Assembly: GCA_004295045.1 (NCBI GenBank)
Contig: SHND01000019.1
Coordinates: forward strand, 62,001 to 126,000
Source: Chloroflexota bacterium
GTDB taxonomy: Bacteria > Chloroflexota > Anaerolineae > UBA4142 > SHND01
DNA length: 64,000 nt
Reading direction: 5' to 3'
A program made the translations under genes and the position numbers. Shown in pieces: positions 7,993 to 16,937 of the stretch; the stretch's first letter is position 1, and every line of letters starts with the position of its first letter. The notes beneath the pieces were generated by a model. It saw nothing but the letters and a program-made list of their open reading frames with translations, ran no database searches and had not been told where the DNA came from.

Positions 7993-8702
7993 CCTACCAC
8001 ACTCGCTTTCACGAGCCGAATGTGACAACAAATTCTGTTGCAGCAATCGTTGTAGTCTGGATCATATCTTTACCCTCGGTCAACCCGTTCGGGTAGATTG
8101 CGTATGATCTCTGAGGGCTCTCTTGAAATCCAGGTAATCCTCAAACCAGTGGATACCGTCTCTCTGGTTGTTTTTTGCCTGGACAATACGAATTGCGGTG
8201 GCGCCTTTGGCTTTCAGTACAAAGTCTATACTCAGAAAAAGAACAAGGTCTACTTCTGGAACATAGATTGCAAACACGTCGACATCCCCAGGTTGGTACC
8301 TGTATAGGTAGCCAGGTCCACTCTTTCGAGAATCAACAACGATTTTTCCATCTTTGAGATTTCTCGTTTTTACCTGAATCTTGACTGGTTCTTGATCGAC
8401 CAGTGCGATCAAGTCAACTCGAGATAGATCGCCGAGTTCAGTAAAGATGTTGTAGCCTGAGACATCGAGTGTGCCGCGACACGCAATACGCCCAATGATC
8501 CCAACTGCTTGGAATGCAATTTCATTCAATGTCCTCCATTCGCATGGCTTCGATAGCGGTTGGGGTTCACTTCAAGGTTGCCTGCTGATTGCCCACTTAT
8601 CCAGAACATTTTCACGCTGAGAAGCGTAGTTCATGGCTTTAGGGTGTTCCAGCATATAGCAATCTTCTCACTCCCAAATTACTTTGAGGTGACTCCTAAT
8701 TA
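7993..8702 (-). mobile_element. Group I self-splicing intron (710 nt) in tRNA-Lys
   Basis: The exon ends in U and the intron ends in G, the group I rule. Core elements on the minus strand: a Q-like segment GGGCAATCAGCAGGCAACC (about 8600-8582) preceded by a P-like GCTGGAAC segment; an S-like AAGATATGATCC; P7 as GATCATA paired with TATGATC; P8 as a small ACCC/GGGT hairpin between them; and 3' hairpins including CTCG/CGAG before the splice site. P1 may form between the exon end GCCTT and GAGTC in the intron with one mismatch. The subgroup was not determined; IC3 is usual for tRNA introns. Confidence 0.85.
8080..8529 (-). CDS. Intron-encoded PD-(D/E)XK homing endonuclease
   Basis: 149 residues. 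Residues 39-54 have the nuclease core RVDL...IQVKT, that is Asp39 followed by a Gln52-x-Lys54 strand, the PD-(D/Q)XK variant seen in the group I intron endonuclease I-Ssp6803I and its Pfam family (group I intron PD-(D/E)XK). The size matches that enzyme. It would cut an intronless tRNA-Lys gene to drive intron homing. The start is TTG at 8529 with a GGAGG ribosome site 4 bases upstream; an ATG at 8525 is out of frame. The 3' end of the frame runs through the intron P7-P8 core, so protein and ribozyme share sequence. Confidence 0.85.
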   Translation of the reverse strand: MNEIAFQAVGIIGRIACRGTLDVSGYNIFTELGDLSRVDLIALVDQEPVKIQVKTRNLKDGKIVVDSRKSGPGYLYRYQPGDVDVFAIYVPEVDLVLFLSIDFVLKAKGATAIRIVQAKNNQRDGIHWFEDYLDFKRALRDHTQSTRTG

Positions 8703-8773
8703 AAGGCTGTTGCTCTGCCGATTGAGCTAGCGGCCCATATTCGATTATTAATGCTCTACGCATCCCGCTCGCA

Positions 8774-8844
8774 CAAAAAAAGCGTGAGCTGCTCACATAA
8801 AAAAAGCGTGAGCCTGCGCATCAAATCGCGCACCCGCTTCACGC
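8774..8844 (-). terminator. Tandem terminators after the nuo operon
   Basis: On the minus strand, GCGTGA (8844-8839) pairs with TCACGC (8811-8806) and runs into seven T. A second hairpin, GTGAG/CTCAC (about 8796-8784), runs into another GCTTTTTTT. Two near-identical A7-GCGTGAGC blocks are the visible direct repeat on the plus strand. They separate nuoN from tRNA-Lys. The rest of the 305-base gap (8737-9041) holds no convincing gene; the 66-codon plus-strand frame at 8849 has no family features. Confidence 0.7.
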
Positions 8845-9041
8845 CGCGATGGGTGAAACCCAAGTACTGATTGACTTAACGCACACCATCAGATCCCATC
8901 GTATGCGACGGAACAAGTTTTGCGAGAAGCGAATAATGCGTGTATTTCATGCTTATTCGTATCAACTTTCGAGCGGATTTTACCACAAGCTCAAGAAAAG
9001 TGTCAAACAAAAATTCTATAACAATCTATGCCCAAACGCGC

Positions 9042-10484
9042 TCACTTGACTGCTGCTTGCGCGAATTGACTGAGCTCTGACGGGAACAAACCGAAACCAA
9101 TCGTAAGCAAAACGACCACTACCACAGCGAACGCGAGCAGCGCCGGTGTACGCGCGGGTGTTTGCTGCCAACCTTCGGCTGGCGGCTGCATATACATTCG
9201 GACAATCGGACCGAGATAGTAATACACCGCTACGAGACTGTTCAATACACCAATCACGGCGAGCCACACATAGCCCGCGTTCACTGCGGCGCCAAAGACA
9301 AAAAACTTTGCGACGAAACCCGCGAAAGGCGGAAAACCTGCAAGCGACAATAACGCAATCGCAAGCGCCGCGGCAGCCCATGGCTTTTGCTGCGCCGCGC
9401 CCGACAATTCCGACATCGTGAGGCGTTCGCGATCCCCCTGCCCCAACGCGATGACTGCGCCAAACGCCGCGAGGTTCATCACCGTGTACGCGGCGAGATA
9501 AAAGAGCGCGGCAGATAATCCCTCCGCGTTGTTCACAACGAGCGCGACGAGAATATACCCCGCGTTTGCGATTGCCGAGTACGCTAACATCCGTTTAATG
9601 TTTGTTTGCACCAACGCCGCGATGTTGCCAACCGTCATTGTGACCACAGCGAGAAGCGCCATGATGGTCTGCCAATCAAATGCGGTCAAAGGAACGGCAA
9701 TCATAAAGACGCGGAAAAAGGCAGCGAACGCGGCGGCTTTGGTGGCGACGCTCATAAAGCCCGTAATGGGCGTCGGCGCGCCTTCGTACACGTCCGGAAT
9801 CCACCACTGAAAAGGGACGAGCCCGACTTTGAAACCAAAACCTACGAGCAGCAAGCCAATGCCTGCAACAAACAACATGTTGCTCGTTCCGTCCACCGCG
9901 CTCCGAATGAGTTCCAAATTCGTCGTGCCCGTTGCGCCATACACCAAGGCGATACCGTACAAAAAGAACGCGGAAGAAAACGCGCCGAGCAAAAAATATT
10001 TCATCCCCGCTTCAAGCGACAGATCGTTCGTGCGCCAAAACGCGGACAACACATATAACGGCAGCGAGAGCAATTCGAGTCCGAGAAAAATCACGATCAA
10101 ATCATTCGCCAGCGCCATCAATGTCATGCCGCTAACGGCGCCGAGCAGCAGCGCCAGATATTCACCGAAATCCAAATTGCGCGCGTTCAAAAAGTCAATC
10201 GAAAGCAAAACTGTAATGAACGCGCCCGCGATGACGACGAGACAGATGCCAATGGAGAAATTGTTCGCGACGATGCTGTTGTTGAACGCGGATTGATCCG
10301 TGCCATACAAAGTGAACGTAAAATACGCGCTGACTGCCAAACCCAAGAGCGCGACTGCCGCGAGCCAGCGCTTGCTTTTTCCGGGCAGCAGCGCATCGGC
10401 AAGCATGATCAACATTGCCGTCACCGCCGGAATAAGGGCGGGCAATAGAGGAACGAGATTGATCTCGGGAATTGTGAATGGCAT
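9042..10484 (-). CDS. nuoN: NADH-quinone oxidoreductase subunit N
   Basis: 480 residues, 13-14 membrane helices, Mrp-antiporter-type proton channel subunit of complex I. Conserved charged helices are visible: LGLELLSLPLYVLSAF (Glu), MKYFLLGAFSSAFFLYGI (Lys), FKVGLVPFQWWIPDVYEGAP (Lys) and ALVQTNIKRMLAYSAIANAG (Lys). It is the last gene of the minus-strand nuo operon, 12 bases after a DinB-like gene, and is followed by tandem terminators. Confidence 0.95.
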   Translation of the reverse strand: MPFTIPEINLVPLLPALIPAVTAMLIMLADALLPGKSKRWLAAVALLGLAVSAYFTFTLYGTDQSAFNNSIVANNFSIGICLVVIAGAFITVLLSIDFLNARNLDFGEYLALLLGAVSGMTLMALANDLIVIFLGLELLSLPLYVLSAFWRTNDLSLEAGMKYFLLGAFSSAFFLYGIALVYGATGTTNLELIRSAVDGTSNMLFVAGIGLLLVGFGFKVGLVPFQWWIPDVYEGAPTPITGFMSVATKAAAFAAFFRVFMIAVPLTAFDWQTIMALLAVVTMTVGNIAALVQTNIKRMLAYSAIANAGYILVALVVNNAEGLSAALFYLAAYTVMNLAAFGAVIALGQGDRERLTMSELSGAAQQKPWAAAALAIALLSLAGFPPFAGFVAKFFVFGAAVNAGYVWLAVIGVLNSLVAVYYYLGPIVRMYMQPPAEGWQQTPARTPALLAFAVVVVVLLTIGFGLFPSELSQFAQAAVK

Positions 10485-10496
10485 AATAAGGCGCGG

Positions 10497-11033
10497 TTAT
10501 TTTTTCGTCTTGCGCTTTTGGGTCAACTTTTGACGCGCACGCTGCCAGCGTTCAATTTTTTTGCGGTAGCTGCGAACTTGTTCCGCATGTTCGCGGTCAT
10601 GCTCAATCTGCGTTTCAATCAATCCAAACCCGGAGGAGGGTTCGCCCCACGGCGTCATACGCGTGCGGTTCAAGACCGGATCGGTGAGTCCTTCCACGAC
10701 TTGGATCAAATCGCGTCGCGCAATTTCAAATTCAGAGATGATTTCACTGACCGCGCGCGCGCGTCGCATTTCCAGCTGCTCCTCGTTCCATGCCGCAAAA
10801 CCGTTGCGGTCCGAGATCGTATAAGTGTACACGGATTCAACGGGCATCGTGAACGTTTGCAGCACACGCACCATCTCTTCATCCCACGACGCGACATGCG
10901 CGAGCAAATCCTTGAGCGTCCACTTGCTAATCGCTCTCGGACGCAAAAAATCTTCTTCTGTCAATCCCGCGATCGTTTCCTGTAATTCTTTGCGCGCGGT
11001 GCGCAGTTGTTGAATCGCATCATCGCGTTTCAT
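10497..11033 (-). CDS. DinB/ClbS-like four-helix-bundle protein inside the nuo operon
   Basis: 178 residues. The pattern (SKWTLKDLLAHVASWDEE near residue 40-55, then IEHDREHAEQV near 145) matches the DinB/YfiT-like superfamily, whose three His often bind a divalent metal; His in LLAHVASW and in HDREH are candidates. Functions in the superfamily vary (thiol transferases, ClbS-type protection, unknown). The start codon overlaps the nuoM stop by four bases (ATGA), so it is translationally coupled to nuoM. The C-terminus is strongly basic (QKLTQKRKTKK). Its role in or near complex I is unknown. Confidence 0.75.
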   Translation of the reverse strand: MKRDDAIQQLRTARKELQETIAGLTEEDFLRPRAISKWTLKDLLAHVASWDEEMVRVLQTFTMPVESVYTYTISDRNGFAAWNEEQLEMRRARAVSEIISEFEIARRDLIQVVEGLTDPVLNRTRMTPWGEPSSGFGLIETQIEHDREHAEQVRSYRKKIERWQRARQKLTQKRKTKK

Positions 11034-12514
11034 TTGACAAGTCCTGCAACGGCGTCGAAATGTAAGAGTTGCGTGACGGACGCCTGCATTGGGTTCAGAA
11101 GATAATCCGGGAAAATTCCGATGAGAACGATCAGAGCCGCCATCACAACCAACAGCGCCAGTTCGCGTCGGTTCAAATCCGGCAGCGTCTTATTTTTCTC
11201 GTTCGTCACTGGACCTTGCATGACACGCTGGTATGCCCACAGCAAATAGATCGCCGCGAGAATTACGCCCACCGCCGCAACCGCAGCGTACGCGGGATTG
11301 GTTTCCCACGAACCGAGCAAGACTAAAAATTCGCCGACAAAGCCGTTCAGCCCCGGCAGCCCCATCGAAGAAAACATGACGAACAAAAAGAAAAAGCCAA
11401 ATACGGGAATGACTTTTTGGAGTCCGCCAAATTCGGTGATCAAGTGCGTGTGGCGGCGTTCGTACAAAAGCCCGACCATCAAGAATAACGCGCCGGTCGA
11501 AATTCCATGATTCACCATTTGTAAAATTGCGCCGCTCAGCGCCTGCTGCGAAAAAACAAAAATGCCGAGAATGATGAATCCCATGTGCGTCACAGAGGAA
11601 TAGGCGATCAGCGCTTTCAGGTCTTTTTGCACGGCTGCGGTCATCGCGCCATAAATGATTCCGATGATTGCCAAAACGACCAGGATCGGCGCAAATTGCT
11701 GTGACGCGTCGGGAAAGAGCGTGAGGTTGTAGCGCATAAAGCCGTACGCGCCAAGTTTTAACAACACGCCTGCCAAAATGATCGAGCCCGCTGCGGGCGC
11801 TTGGACATGCGCGTCGGGCAGCCATGTGTGCACTGGGAACATCGGCACTTTGATTGCGAATGCGAGCGCGAATGCGGCAAAGAGCCATGGCTGAAGGTTC
11901 GCGGGGACAATCGTTTTTTGCAATTCGAGCAGATCGAACGAGCGCGCTCCTGTCGCAAAATAGAGCACCAGAATTGCAACGAGCATCAAGAGTGAGCCCG
12001 CCATCGTGAACAAAATAAATTTGACCGCAGCGTAAATGCGCTGTTCGTGTCCCCAAATGCCGATGATGAGCGCCATCGGAATGAGCGAAAATTCCCAAAA
12101 GACATAAAACAAAAAGAGGTCAAGCGCGACGAAAACCCCGAGCAGCGCAGATTCGAGAATCAAAAAGAAAATAAAATACTCTTTGACGCGGACATTGATT
12201 TCCGAGAACGACGCGGGGATCGCAATCAGCATCAGAAACGTCGTCAGTATCACAAGCCAAAACGACAAGCCGTCCACCCCGACGTGATACGAGATTCCGA
12301 ACTGCGGGACCCACGGATAAAATTCGACAAACTGCATCTGGCTCGTATTCGGCACAAAGTTCGCGAGCATGTACAGCGACAAGCCGAATTCAATCGCGAC
12401 GGCGACGAACGCCCAACCTTTGATGAGCCGCATGTTGTCGCGCGGCAACAGCGCCGTGATGAGCGCGGCGAGGAGGGGGAAGAGAATGAGAAGTGTTAGG
12501 ATCGGCACACTCAT
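11030..12514 (-). CDS. nuoM: NADH-quinone oxidoreductase subunit M
   Basis: 494 residues with about 14 membrane helices. Conserved channel features include YVFWEFSLIPMALIIGIWG (Glu), KFILFTMAGSLLML (Lys), AFAIKVPMFPVHTWLPDAHV (Lys and His) and TAAVQKDLKALIAYSSVTHMG. It is one of three antiporter-like proton channels of complex I. The start overlaps the nuoL stop by four bases and the stop overlaps the DinB-like start. Confidence 0.97.
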   Translation of the reverse strand: MSVPILTLLILFPLLAALITALLPRDNMRLIKGWAFVAVAIEFGLSLYMLANFVPNTSQMQFVEFYPWVPQFGISYHVGVDGLSFWLVILTTFLMLIAIPASFSEINVRVKEYFIFFLILESALLGVFVALDLFLFYVFWEFSLIPMALIIGIWGHEQRIYAAVKFILFTMAGSLLMLVAILVLYFATGARSFDLLELQKTIVPANLQPWLFAAFALAFAIKVPMFPVHTWLPDAHVQAPAAGSIILAGVLLKLGAYGFMRYNLTLFPDASQQFAPILVVLAIIGIIYGAMTAAVQKDLKALIAYSSVTHMGFIILGIFVFSQQALSGAILQMVNHGISTGALFLMVGLLYERRHTHLITEFGGLQKVIPVFGFFFLFVMFSSMGLPGLNGFVGEFLVLLGSWETNPAYAAVAAVGVILAAIYLLWAYQRVMQGPVTNEKNKTLPDLNRRELALLVVMAALIVLIGIFPDYLLNPMQASVTQLLHFDAVAGLVK

Positions 12515-14493
12515 GGGCGCATCACCACAATCGCAATCACCACCACGATCCCAATCAACATCGCAAGCGCATAGCCGCGCGCGTAACCGCCTTGCAGCAA
12601 CCGCAACCGCTGAGCCAACCCACGAAACGCGCGTCCCAAACCATCGGCGAAACCATTGATGATGCGTCCATCCACATCAAGCCAAAACGCATTCGCCAAC
12701 CAGCGCCCCGGGCGCGCGATGGTGTACTCGTAAATCTGATCCACCCAATATTTGTTCGCCAACAAACTGTAAAGCCCCGGATAATAGCTTCTGAGCCGCG
12801 CAGGAATCTTTGGATCGCTGAAATAGAAACGAAACGCAATAAAGATGCCGATGAGCGCCGCGATGGCAGAGACCGCAATCAATGTCCATTCCAGCGCGGC
12901 AGAAATTTCGATGGGTGTTTCGTGAAAAACGGGTTCGAGAAAATTTCCGAGCCAATTTTCGCCCAGGACATGAGGTAATCCGATGTAACCGCTAAAGATG
13001 GAAAAGAACGCAAGGATCACGAGCGGCACCCACATCACGGCGGAAACTTCGTGCGGATGCAACCCACGCGCGCCATGCTCGTCGTGCGCGTTTTCGTCAC
13101 CCGACGAAATAATTTCGCCTTCCTTCCAACGCGGCTTGCCGCCAAAGGTAAGAATGACGCCGCGAAAAATATAGAACGCGGTCATCAATGCCACCAACAC
13201 ACCAACCGCCCACAAAACAATCGAGCCGCGCGAAAAACCATCGGCTAAAATTTCATCTTTGCTAAAAAATCCGCTGAACAATGGAAAACCGGACAATGCG
13301 AGCGCGCCGATCAAGAATGTCCAAAACGTGATTGGCATAATCTTGCGCAAGCCGCCGAGTCGGCGCATGTCAATCAAATTGTTCATTACGTGCATTACCG
13401 CGCCCGCGCCCATAAACAACAGCGCCTTGAAAAAGGCGTGCGTCACCAGATGAAAAATGCCCGCTGCGTACGCGCCTACGCCCAACGCGAAAAACATATA
13501 ACCCAATTGCGAGATGGTCGAATACGCCAAGACGCGTTTCAGGTCATTCTGCACCAATGCGATCGTCGCCGCGATGAACGCGGTAAGGACGCCGATAACA
13601 GCAACCACAGCCATTGTGGTAGGCGCCAGCGAATACAATACATGCGAACGCGCGACCATGTACACACCCGCCGTCACCATTGTCGCCGCATGAATGAGCG
13701 CGCTCACGGGTGTCGGACCCGCCATCGCATCGGGCAACCAGACATAGAGCGGCACTTGTGCCGATTTTCCGGTCGCGCCCAAAAATAGCAGCAGCGTCAT
13801 GATCGTGATAACGGGCGCGCCCACTTGGAACATTGCTTGCGCTTTGGGAAAAACGTCTTGGAACGCGAGCGACCCGAACGTCCAAAACATCAAAAGAACT
13901 CCGAGCGTGAAACCAAAGTCGCCGATGCGCGTGACGACGAACGCCTTGGTGCCGGAAGAGCGCGGCGACAAGAATTTTTCATCGGTGCCGACGGATAAAT
14001 TATCGCGGTTGTACCAAAAACCGATGAGTAAATACGAACACAAGCCCACACCTTCCCAGCCGAGAAACATAAACAAATAATTATCGGCAAGCACCAGCAC
14101 CAGCATCATGAACGCGAACAGATTCATCTGGGTGAAAAAACGCGCATAGTCGGAATCGTGCTCCATGTAGCCGACGGCATAGATATGAATCAGCGTGCCA
14201 ACGCCTGTGACGACGAGGATCATCACCGCCGAAAGCGGGTCGAGCCAAAAAGCGAAATTGACCGAAAAACTTCCGACGCCGATCCATTGGAATAATGTCT
14301 CGTGAATCACGCGTTCTTCGGGCGGCAGCGCGAACAGATTCGCCACGGCGCTCACGGAAACGCCGAACGCCGCAGCCATGAATGCAACGGCGAGCCACGA
14401 CGACAACGCGCGCGGCAATCGTTGCCCGACGAGCAGGTTAATGATCGCCCCGATCAAAGGAAGTGCGGGAATCAACCAAAGATACTGTGACAT
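12511..14493 (-). CDS. nuoL: NADH-quinone oxidoreductase subunit L
   Basis: 660 residues, about 16 membrane helices with the long lateral helix region at the C-terminus typical of NuoL. Signatures: MFLGWEGVGLCSYLLIGFWY, TRIGDFGFTLG, TGKSAQVPLYVWLPDAMAGP, TPVSALIHAATMVTAGVYM and ALVQNDLKRVLAYSTISQLG. It is the distal proton-pumping subunit of complex I. It overlaps both neighbours (nuoK by one base, nuoM by four), showing tight operon packing. Confidence 0.97.
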   Translation of the reverse strand: MSQYLWLIPALPLIGAIINLLVGQRLPRALSSWLAVAFMAAAFGVSVSAVANLFALPPEERVIHETLFQWIGVGSFSVNFAFWLDPLSAVMILVVTGVGTLIHIYAVGYMEHDSDYARFFTQMNLFAFMMLVLVLADNYLFMFLGWEGVGLCSYLLIGFWYNRDNLSVGTDEKFLSPRSSGTKAFVVTRIGDFGFTLGVLLMFWTFGSLAFQDVFPKAQAMFQVGAPVITIMTLLLFLGATGKSAQVPLYVWLPDAMAGPTPVSALIHAATMVTAGVYMVARSHVLYSLAPTTMAVVAVIGVLTAFIAATIALVQNDLKRVLAYSTISQLGYMFFALGVGAYAAGIFHLVTHAFFKALLFMGAGAVMHVMNNLIDMRRLGGLRKIMPITFWTFLIGALALSGFPLFSGFFSKDEILADGFSRGSIVLWAVGVLVALMTAFYIFRGVILTFGGKPRWKEGEIISSGDENAHDEHGARGLHPHEVSAVMWVPLVILAFFSIFSGYIGLPHVLGENWLGNFLEPVFHETPIEISAALEWTLIAVSAIAALIGIFIAFRFYFSDPKIPARLRSYYPGLYSLLANKYWVDQIYEYTIARPGRWLANAFWLDVDGRIINGFADGLGRAFRGLAQRLRLLQGGYARGYALAMLIGIVVVIAIVVMRP

Positions 14494-14795
14494 TATCCCT
14501 TTAGCGCGTCAATTTCATCCACGTCCACATTATCACGCGCGCGAAAAATGGCGACGACGAGCGCGAGCCCCACCGCGACTTCTGCCGCCGCAACCGTCAA
14601 CACGATAAACACAAATACTTGCCCCTCCATATTATTCAGAAAACGCGCAAAAGCGACGAACGCGAGGTTTACCGCATTCAGCATCAGTTCAATGCCCATG
14701 AACATGATGAGCGGGTTGCGCCGAATCAAAAAAGTGAGCGCGCCGATCGCGAAAAGAATCGCGGAAAGAATTGTGTAATGCGTTACGGTCAACAT
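14493..14795 (-). CDS. nuoK: NADH-quinone oxidoreductase subunit K
   Basis: 100 residues, three membrane helices, the normal length. The helix with the conserved Glu is [20 protein letters not shown] and the second one is [18 protein letters not shown]. NuoK carries two membrane Glu needed for proton transfer in complex I. It lies 13 bases after nuoJ. Confidence 0.95.
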   Translation of the reverse strand: MLTVTHYTILSAILFAIGALTFLIRRNPLIMFMGIELMLNAVNLAFVAFARFLNNMEGQVFVFIVLTVAAAEVAVGLALVVAIFRARDNVDVDEIDALKG

Positions 14796-14808
14796 TGTTC
14801 TGCTTGAA

Positions 14809-15372
14809 CTATCTCAAATCGTGTTTGGCGTTCGCGTGTTGATCGCGTTCACGCCGCGCGAGTGTCATCGCGCCGACAATCGCGACCAGCAAAAGAACCG
14901 ACGCGATTTCAAAGAGCAGCAAATAGTCTGAAAACAACAGCGCGCCAATGATTTGAACGTGCCCAACCTGCGAAACAAACTCGGGGGTAAATTGTCCGAG
15001 CGCGGGCGCAGGTTGCCCCGCCACAAACGCCGCAATCATCAACACGCCCAAGGCAACGGCAAAAATCACTGCCGCGATCGTCTGCGCGTGATTTCGCCCC
15101 CCCACAATATCGAGACGCGGATTCAAAACCATGATCACAAACAAAAAGAGAATCAACACCGCGCCCGCATAGATCATAATTTGCGCGACGGCGAGGAACG
15201 GCGCGTTCAGCAAAATATACATCGCCGCCAACGCGAGAAAGACAAGCGCCAGCGACAACGCGGCGCGAATTGGACTGCGCGCGATGACGACGCCCAACGC
15301 GGCAAGCACCGCCAACGCGGCGAACAAATAAAAGACAATTCCCTCCATCAATGCGCCGTAATCCATACTCAA
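14809..15372 (-). CDS. nuoJ: NADH-quinone oxidoreductase subunit J
   Basis: 187 residues with five membrane helices. The conserved segment [27 protein letters not shown], in which a pi-bulge Tyr is found in the family, is present (cited positions about residues 54-80). The C-terminus is hydrophilic. Its start overlaps the stop of the second DinB-like gene by four bases. It helps link the quinone site to the proton channels. Confidence 0.93.
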   Translation of the reverse strand: MSMDYGALMEGIVFYLFAALAVLAALGVVIARSPIRAALSLALVFLALAAMYILLNAPFLAVAQIMIYAGAVLILFLFVIMVLNPRLDIVGGRNHAQTIAAVIFAVALGVLMIAAFVAGQPAPALGQFTPEFVSQVGHVQIIGALLFSDYLLLFEIASVLLLVAIVGAMTLARRERDQHANAKHDLR

Positions 15373-15854
15373 CCTTTTTTCAAACGCCGCGCCTGCTCTA
15401 CCACATCGCGGCAGTGTACTTCGTGGTGCGCGTACATTGCCAATAAAAACTCTTTGACATCCGCATCGCCAGCCGCCGGATGAATGCCGCGCCGATTAAT
15501 TTGTTCGGCGGTGATCGTTTCCAAGACAGCAATCAAGTTGCGATAGCTTGTCTCCAGATTCGCGCGTATTTCCGCGATGCTTTTCGCGCGGCCCTCGGCA
15601 ACCGATTCGTCGTTAAATTTTTGATTATCAAAATCAGCGGGCAGCGCGGTATTCGTTCCCTCTGCAATATCGCGCAGCAGCTTGGTCATCAACCGTTCAT
15701 TCGCGGCAAGGTGAATGAGCGTATCTTTGATTGACCAATCCCGCCCGGGCAAACATTCCTCCAGCTGCGCATCCGTCAGCCCTTCCAACGCGCGGTACAA
15801 ATTTTCACGCGAGCGCGCGTATTGCGAGATGAGTGGCTCTAATTCTTTAAGCAT
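15369..15854 (-). CDS. Second DinB/ClbS-like protein inside the nuo operon
   Basis: 161 residues. Family pattern: LPGRDWSIKDTLIHLAANERLMTKLL near residues 35-60 and LLAMYAHHEVHCRDVVEQARRL near the C-terminus, which gives three candidate metal-binding His. It is a distant paralogue of the protein at 10497-11033: same fold, little obvious identity. It is coupled to nuoJ by a four-base ATGA overlap and lies 9 bases after nuoH. Two such genes in one complex I operon suggests a link to complex I biogenesis or protection, but this is only inferred from position. Confidence 0.75.
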   Translation of the reverse strand: MLKELEPLISQYARSRENLYRALEGLTDAQLEECLPGRDWSIKDTLIHLAANERLMTKLLRDIAEGTNTALPADFDNQKFNDESVAEGRAKSIAEIRANLETSYRNLIAVLETITAEQINRRGIHPAAGDADVKEFLLAMYAHHEVHCRDVVEQARRLKKG

Positions 15855-15863
15855 CAGAAACTC

Positions 15864-16928
15864 TCAACGCGCAAACGCTTGCGCCACACCGGGCTGCATA
15901 AAGACAATGATGCCTGCCGTGATCAGCACATTCAACAAAGCGAGCGGCAGCATCGCCTTCCATGTGAAATTCATCAATTGATCATAGCGCATGCGCGGGA
16001 ATGTGCCGCGAATCCACATGAAAATAAAAATCAAAATAAAGACTTTGAGCGCAAACCACCAAATGCCGGGCGCGCCGAGAATTGGCACAAAGGGAACGGG
16101 GCTCAAATAGCCGCCCAAGAACAAGGTCGTCGCCACCGCGCAGACGGTGATGATGTTGATGTATTCCGCCATGAAAAAGAACGCGAATTTGATGGAGGAA
16201 TATTCGGTGTAATACCCCGCGACCAATTCCGTTTCCGCTTCGGGCAAATCAAAAGGCAAGCGATTTGTTTCTGCAATCGCCGCGATGAGATAAAGAATAA
16301 AACCGAGTATTTGTGGGACGATCAACCACCCAAAGTTAGATTGATACGAAACGATATTGTTCAGATTGAGCGTACTCGTCAGCATGATGACGCCGACCAG
16401 CGCAAGTCCGAGCGTGACTTCGTACGAAATCAATTGCGCCGCCGCGCGCAACGAACCGAGCAGCGAATACTTGTTGTTGGAACTCCAACCCGCCAGCACC
16501 GTGCCGTACACGCTCACCGAACCGACGGCAAGCAAATACAACAACGCGACATTGATATCCGCAATCTGCATCGGAATGGTATAGCCGCCAATGGTGATGG
16601 GCGGACCAACCGGAATCACGGCGAACGCGAGCAGCGCCGTTGCTACCGAAATCATTGGCGCGATGACAAAGACTAATTTGTCAGCGTTCGTCGGAATCAG
16701 CTCTTCTTTGAACAGGGCTTTGATCGCATCCGCGAGCGGTTGGAGCAAGCCGCGCGGTCCCGTGCGATTCGGACCGATGCGGACTTGGATTTTGGCAATG
16801 ACCCAGCGCTCGACGAGCTGGATGTACGCAAAGGTCGTCAATAACGCAAAAATCCACACCACACAGCGGATGATGAGGATTACGAAATCAACGATTACTT
16901 GATCAATAAAAATGCCGAAAATGTTCAT
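15864..16928 (-). CDS. nuoH: NADH-quinone oxidoreductase subunit H
   Basis: 354 residues from ATG 16928 (a TTG six bases upstream is possible). Eight membrane helices. Family motifs: AYIQLVERWVIAKIQVRIGPNRTGPRGLLQPLADAIK (first loop, positions about 40-75), ETNRLPFDLPEAETELVAGY and WIRGTFPRMRYDQLM. NuoH forms much of the quinone chamber. Only three codons' worth of bases separate it from nuoE. Note that in many operons nuoH is next to nuoG and nuoI; here nuoE takes that place. Confidence 0.96.
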   Translation of the reverse strand: MNIFGIFIDQVIVDFVILIIRCVVWIFALLTTFAYIQLVERWVIAKIQVRIGPNRTGPRGLLQPLADAIKALFKEELIPTNADKLVFVIAPMISVATALLAFAVIPVGPPITIGGYTIPMQIADINVALLYLLAVGSVSVYGTVLAGWSSNNKYSLLGSLRAAAQLISYEVTLGLALVGVIMLTSTLNLNNIVSYQSNFGWLIVPQILGFILYLIAAIAETNRLPFDLPEAETELVAGYYTEYSSIKFAFFFMAEYINIITVCAVATTLFLGGYLSPVPFVPILGAPGIWWFALKVFILIFIFMWIRGTFPRMRYDQLMNFTWKAMLPLALLNVLITAGIIVFMQPGVAQAFAR

Positions 16929-16937
16929 TCGCAAATG

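Larger units (their letters stand above)
7954..8736 (-). tRNA. tRNA-Lys(UUU), interrupted in the anticodon loop by a group I intron
   Basis: The 5' exon is 8736-8703 and the 3' exon 7992-7954. Joined, they give a 73-base tRNA: acceptor GGGCCGC with GCGGCTC (one G-U pair), D arm GCTC/GAGC, anticodon loop CTTTTAA with anticodon TTT, 5-base variable loop AGGTT, and T arm CAGGG/CCCTG with loop TTCGATT. The only flaw is an A-C mismatch at the outer pair of the anticodon stem (27-43). CCA is not encoded. The break lies after U34. Neither half alone makes a tRNA, and no other tRNA-Lys is in the window, so splicing is probably needed for function. Confidence 0.88.

Noticed and set aside
8849..9049. 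66-codon plus-strand frame upstream of nuoN
   Set aside because: No ribosome site, no family features, lies over the terminator region of the nuo operon on the other strand.
11190..12098. 302-codon frame on the same strand as nuoM in another phase
   Set aside because: Shadow of nuoM: biased Arg/Ala/His composition and no domain; nuoM itself is intact there.
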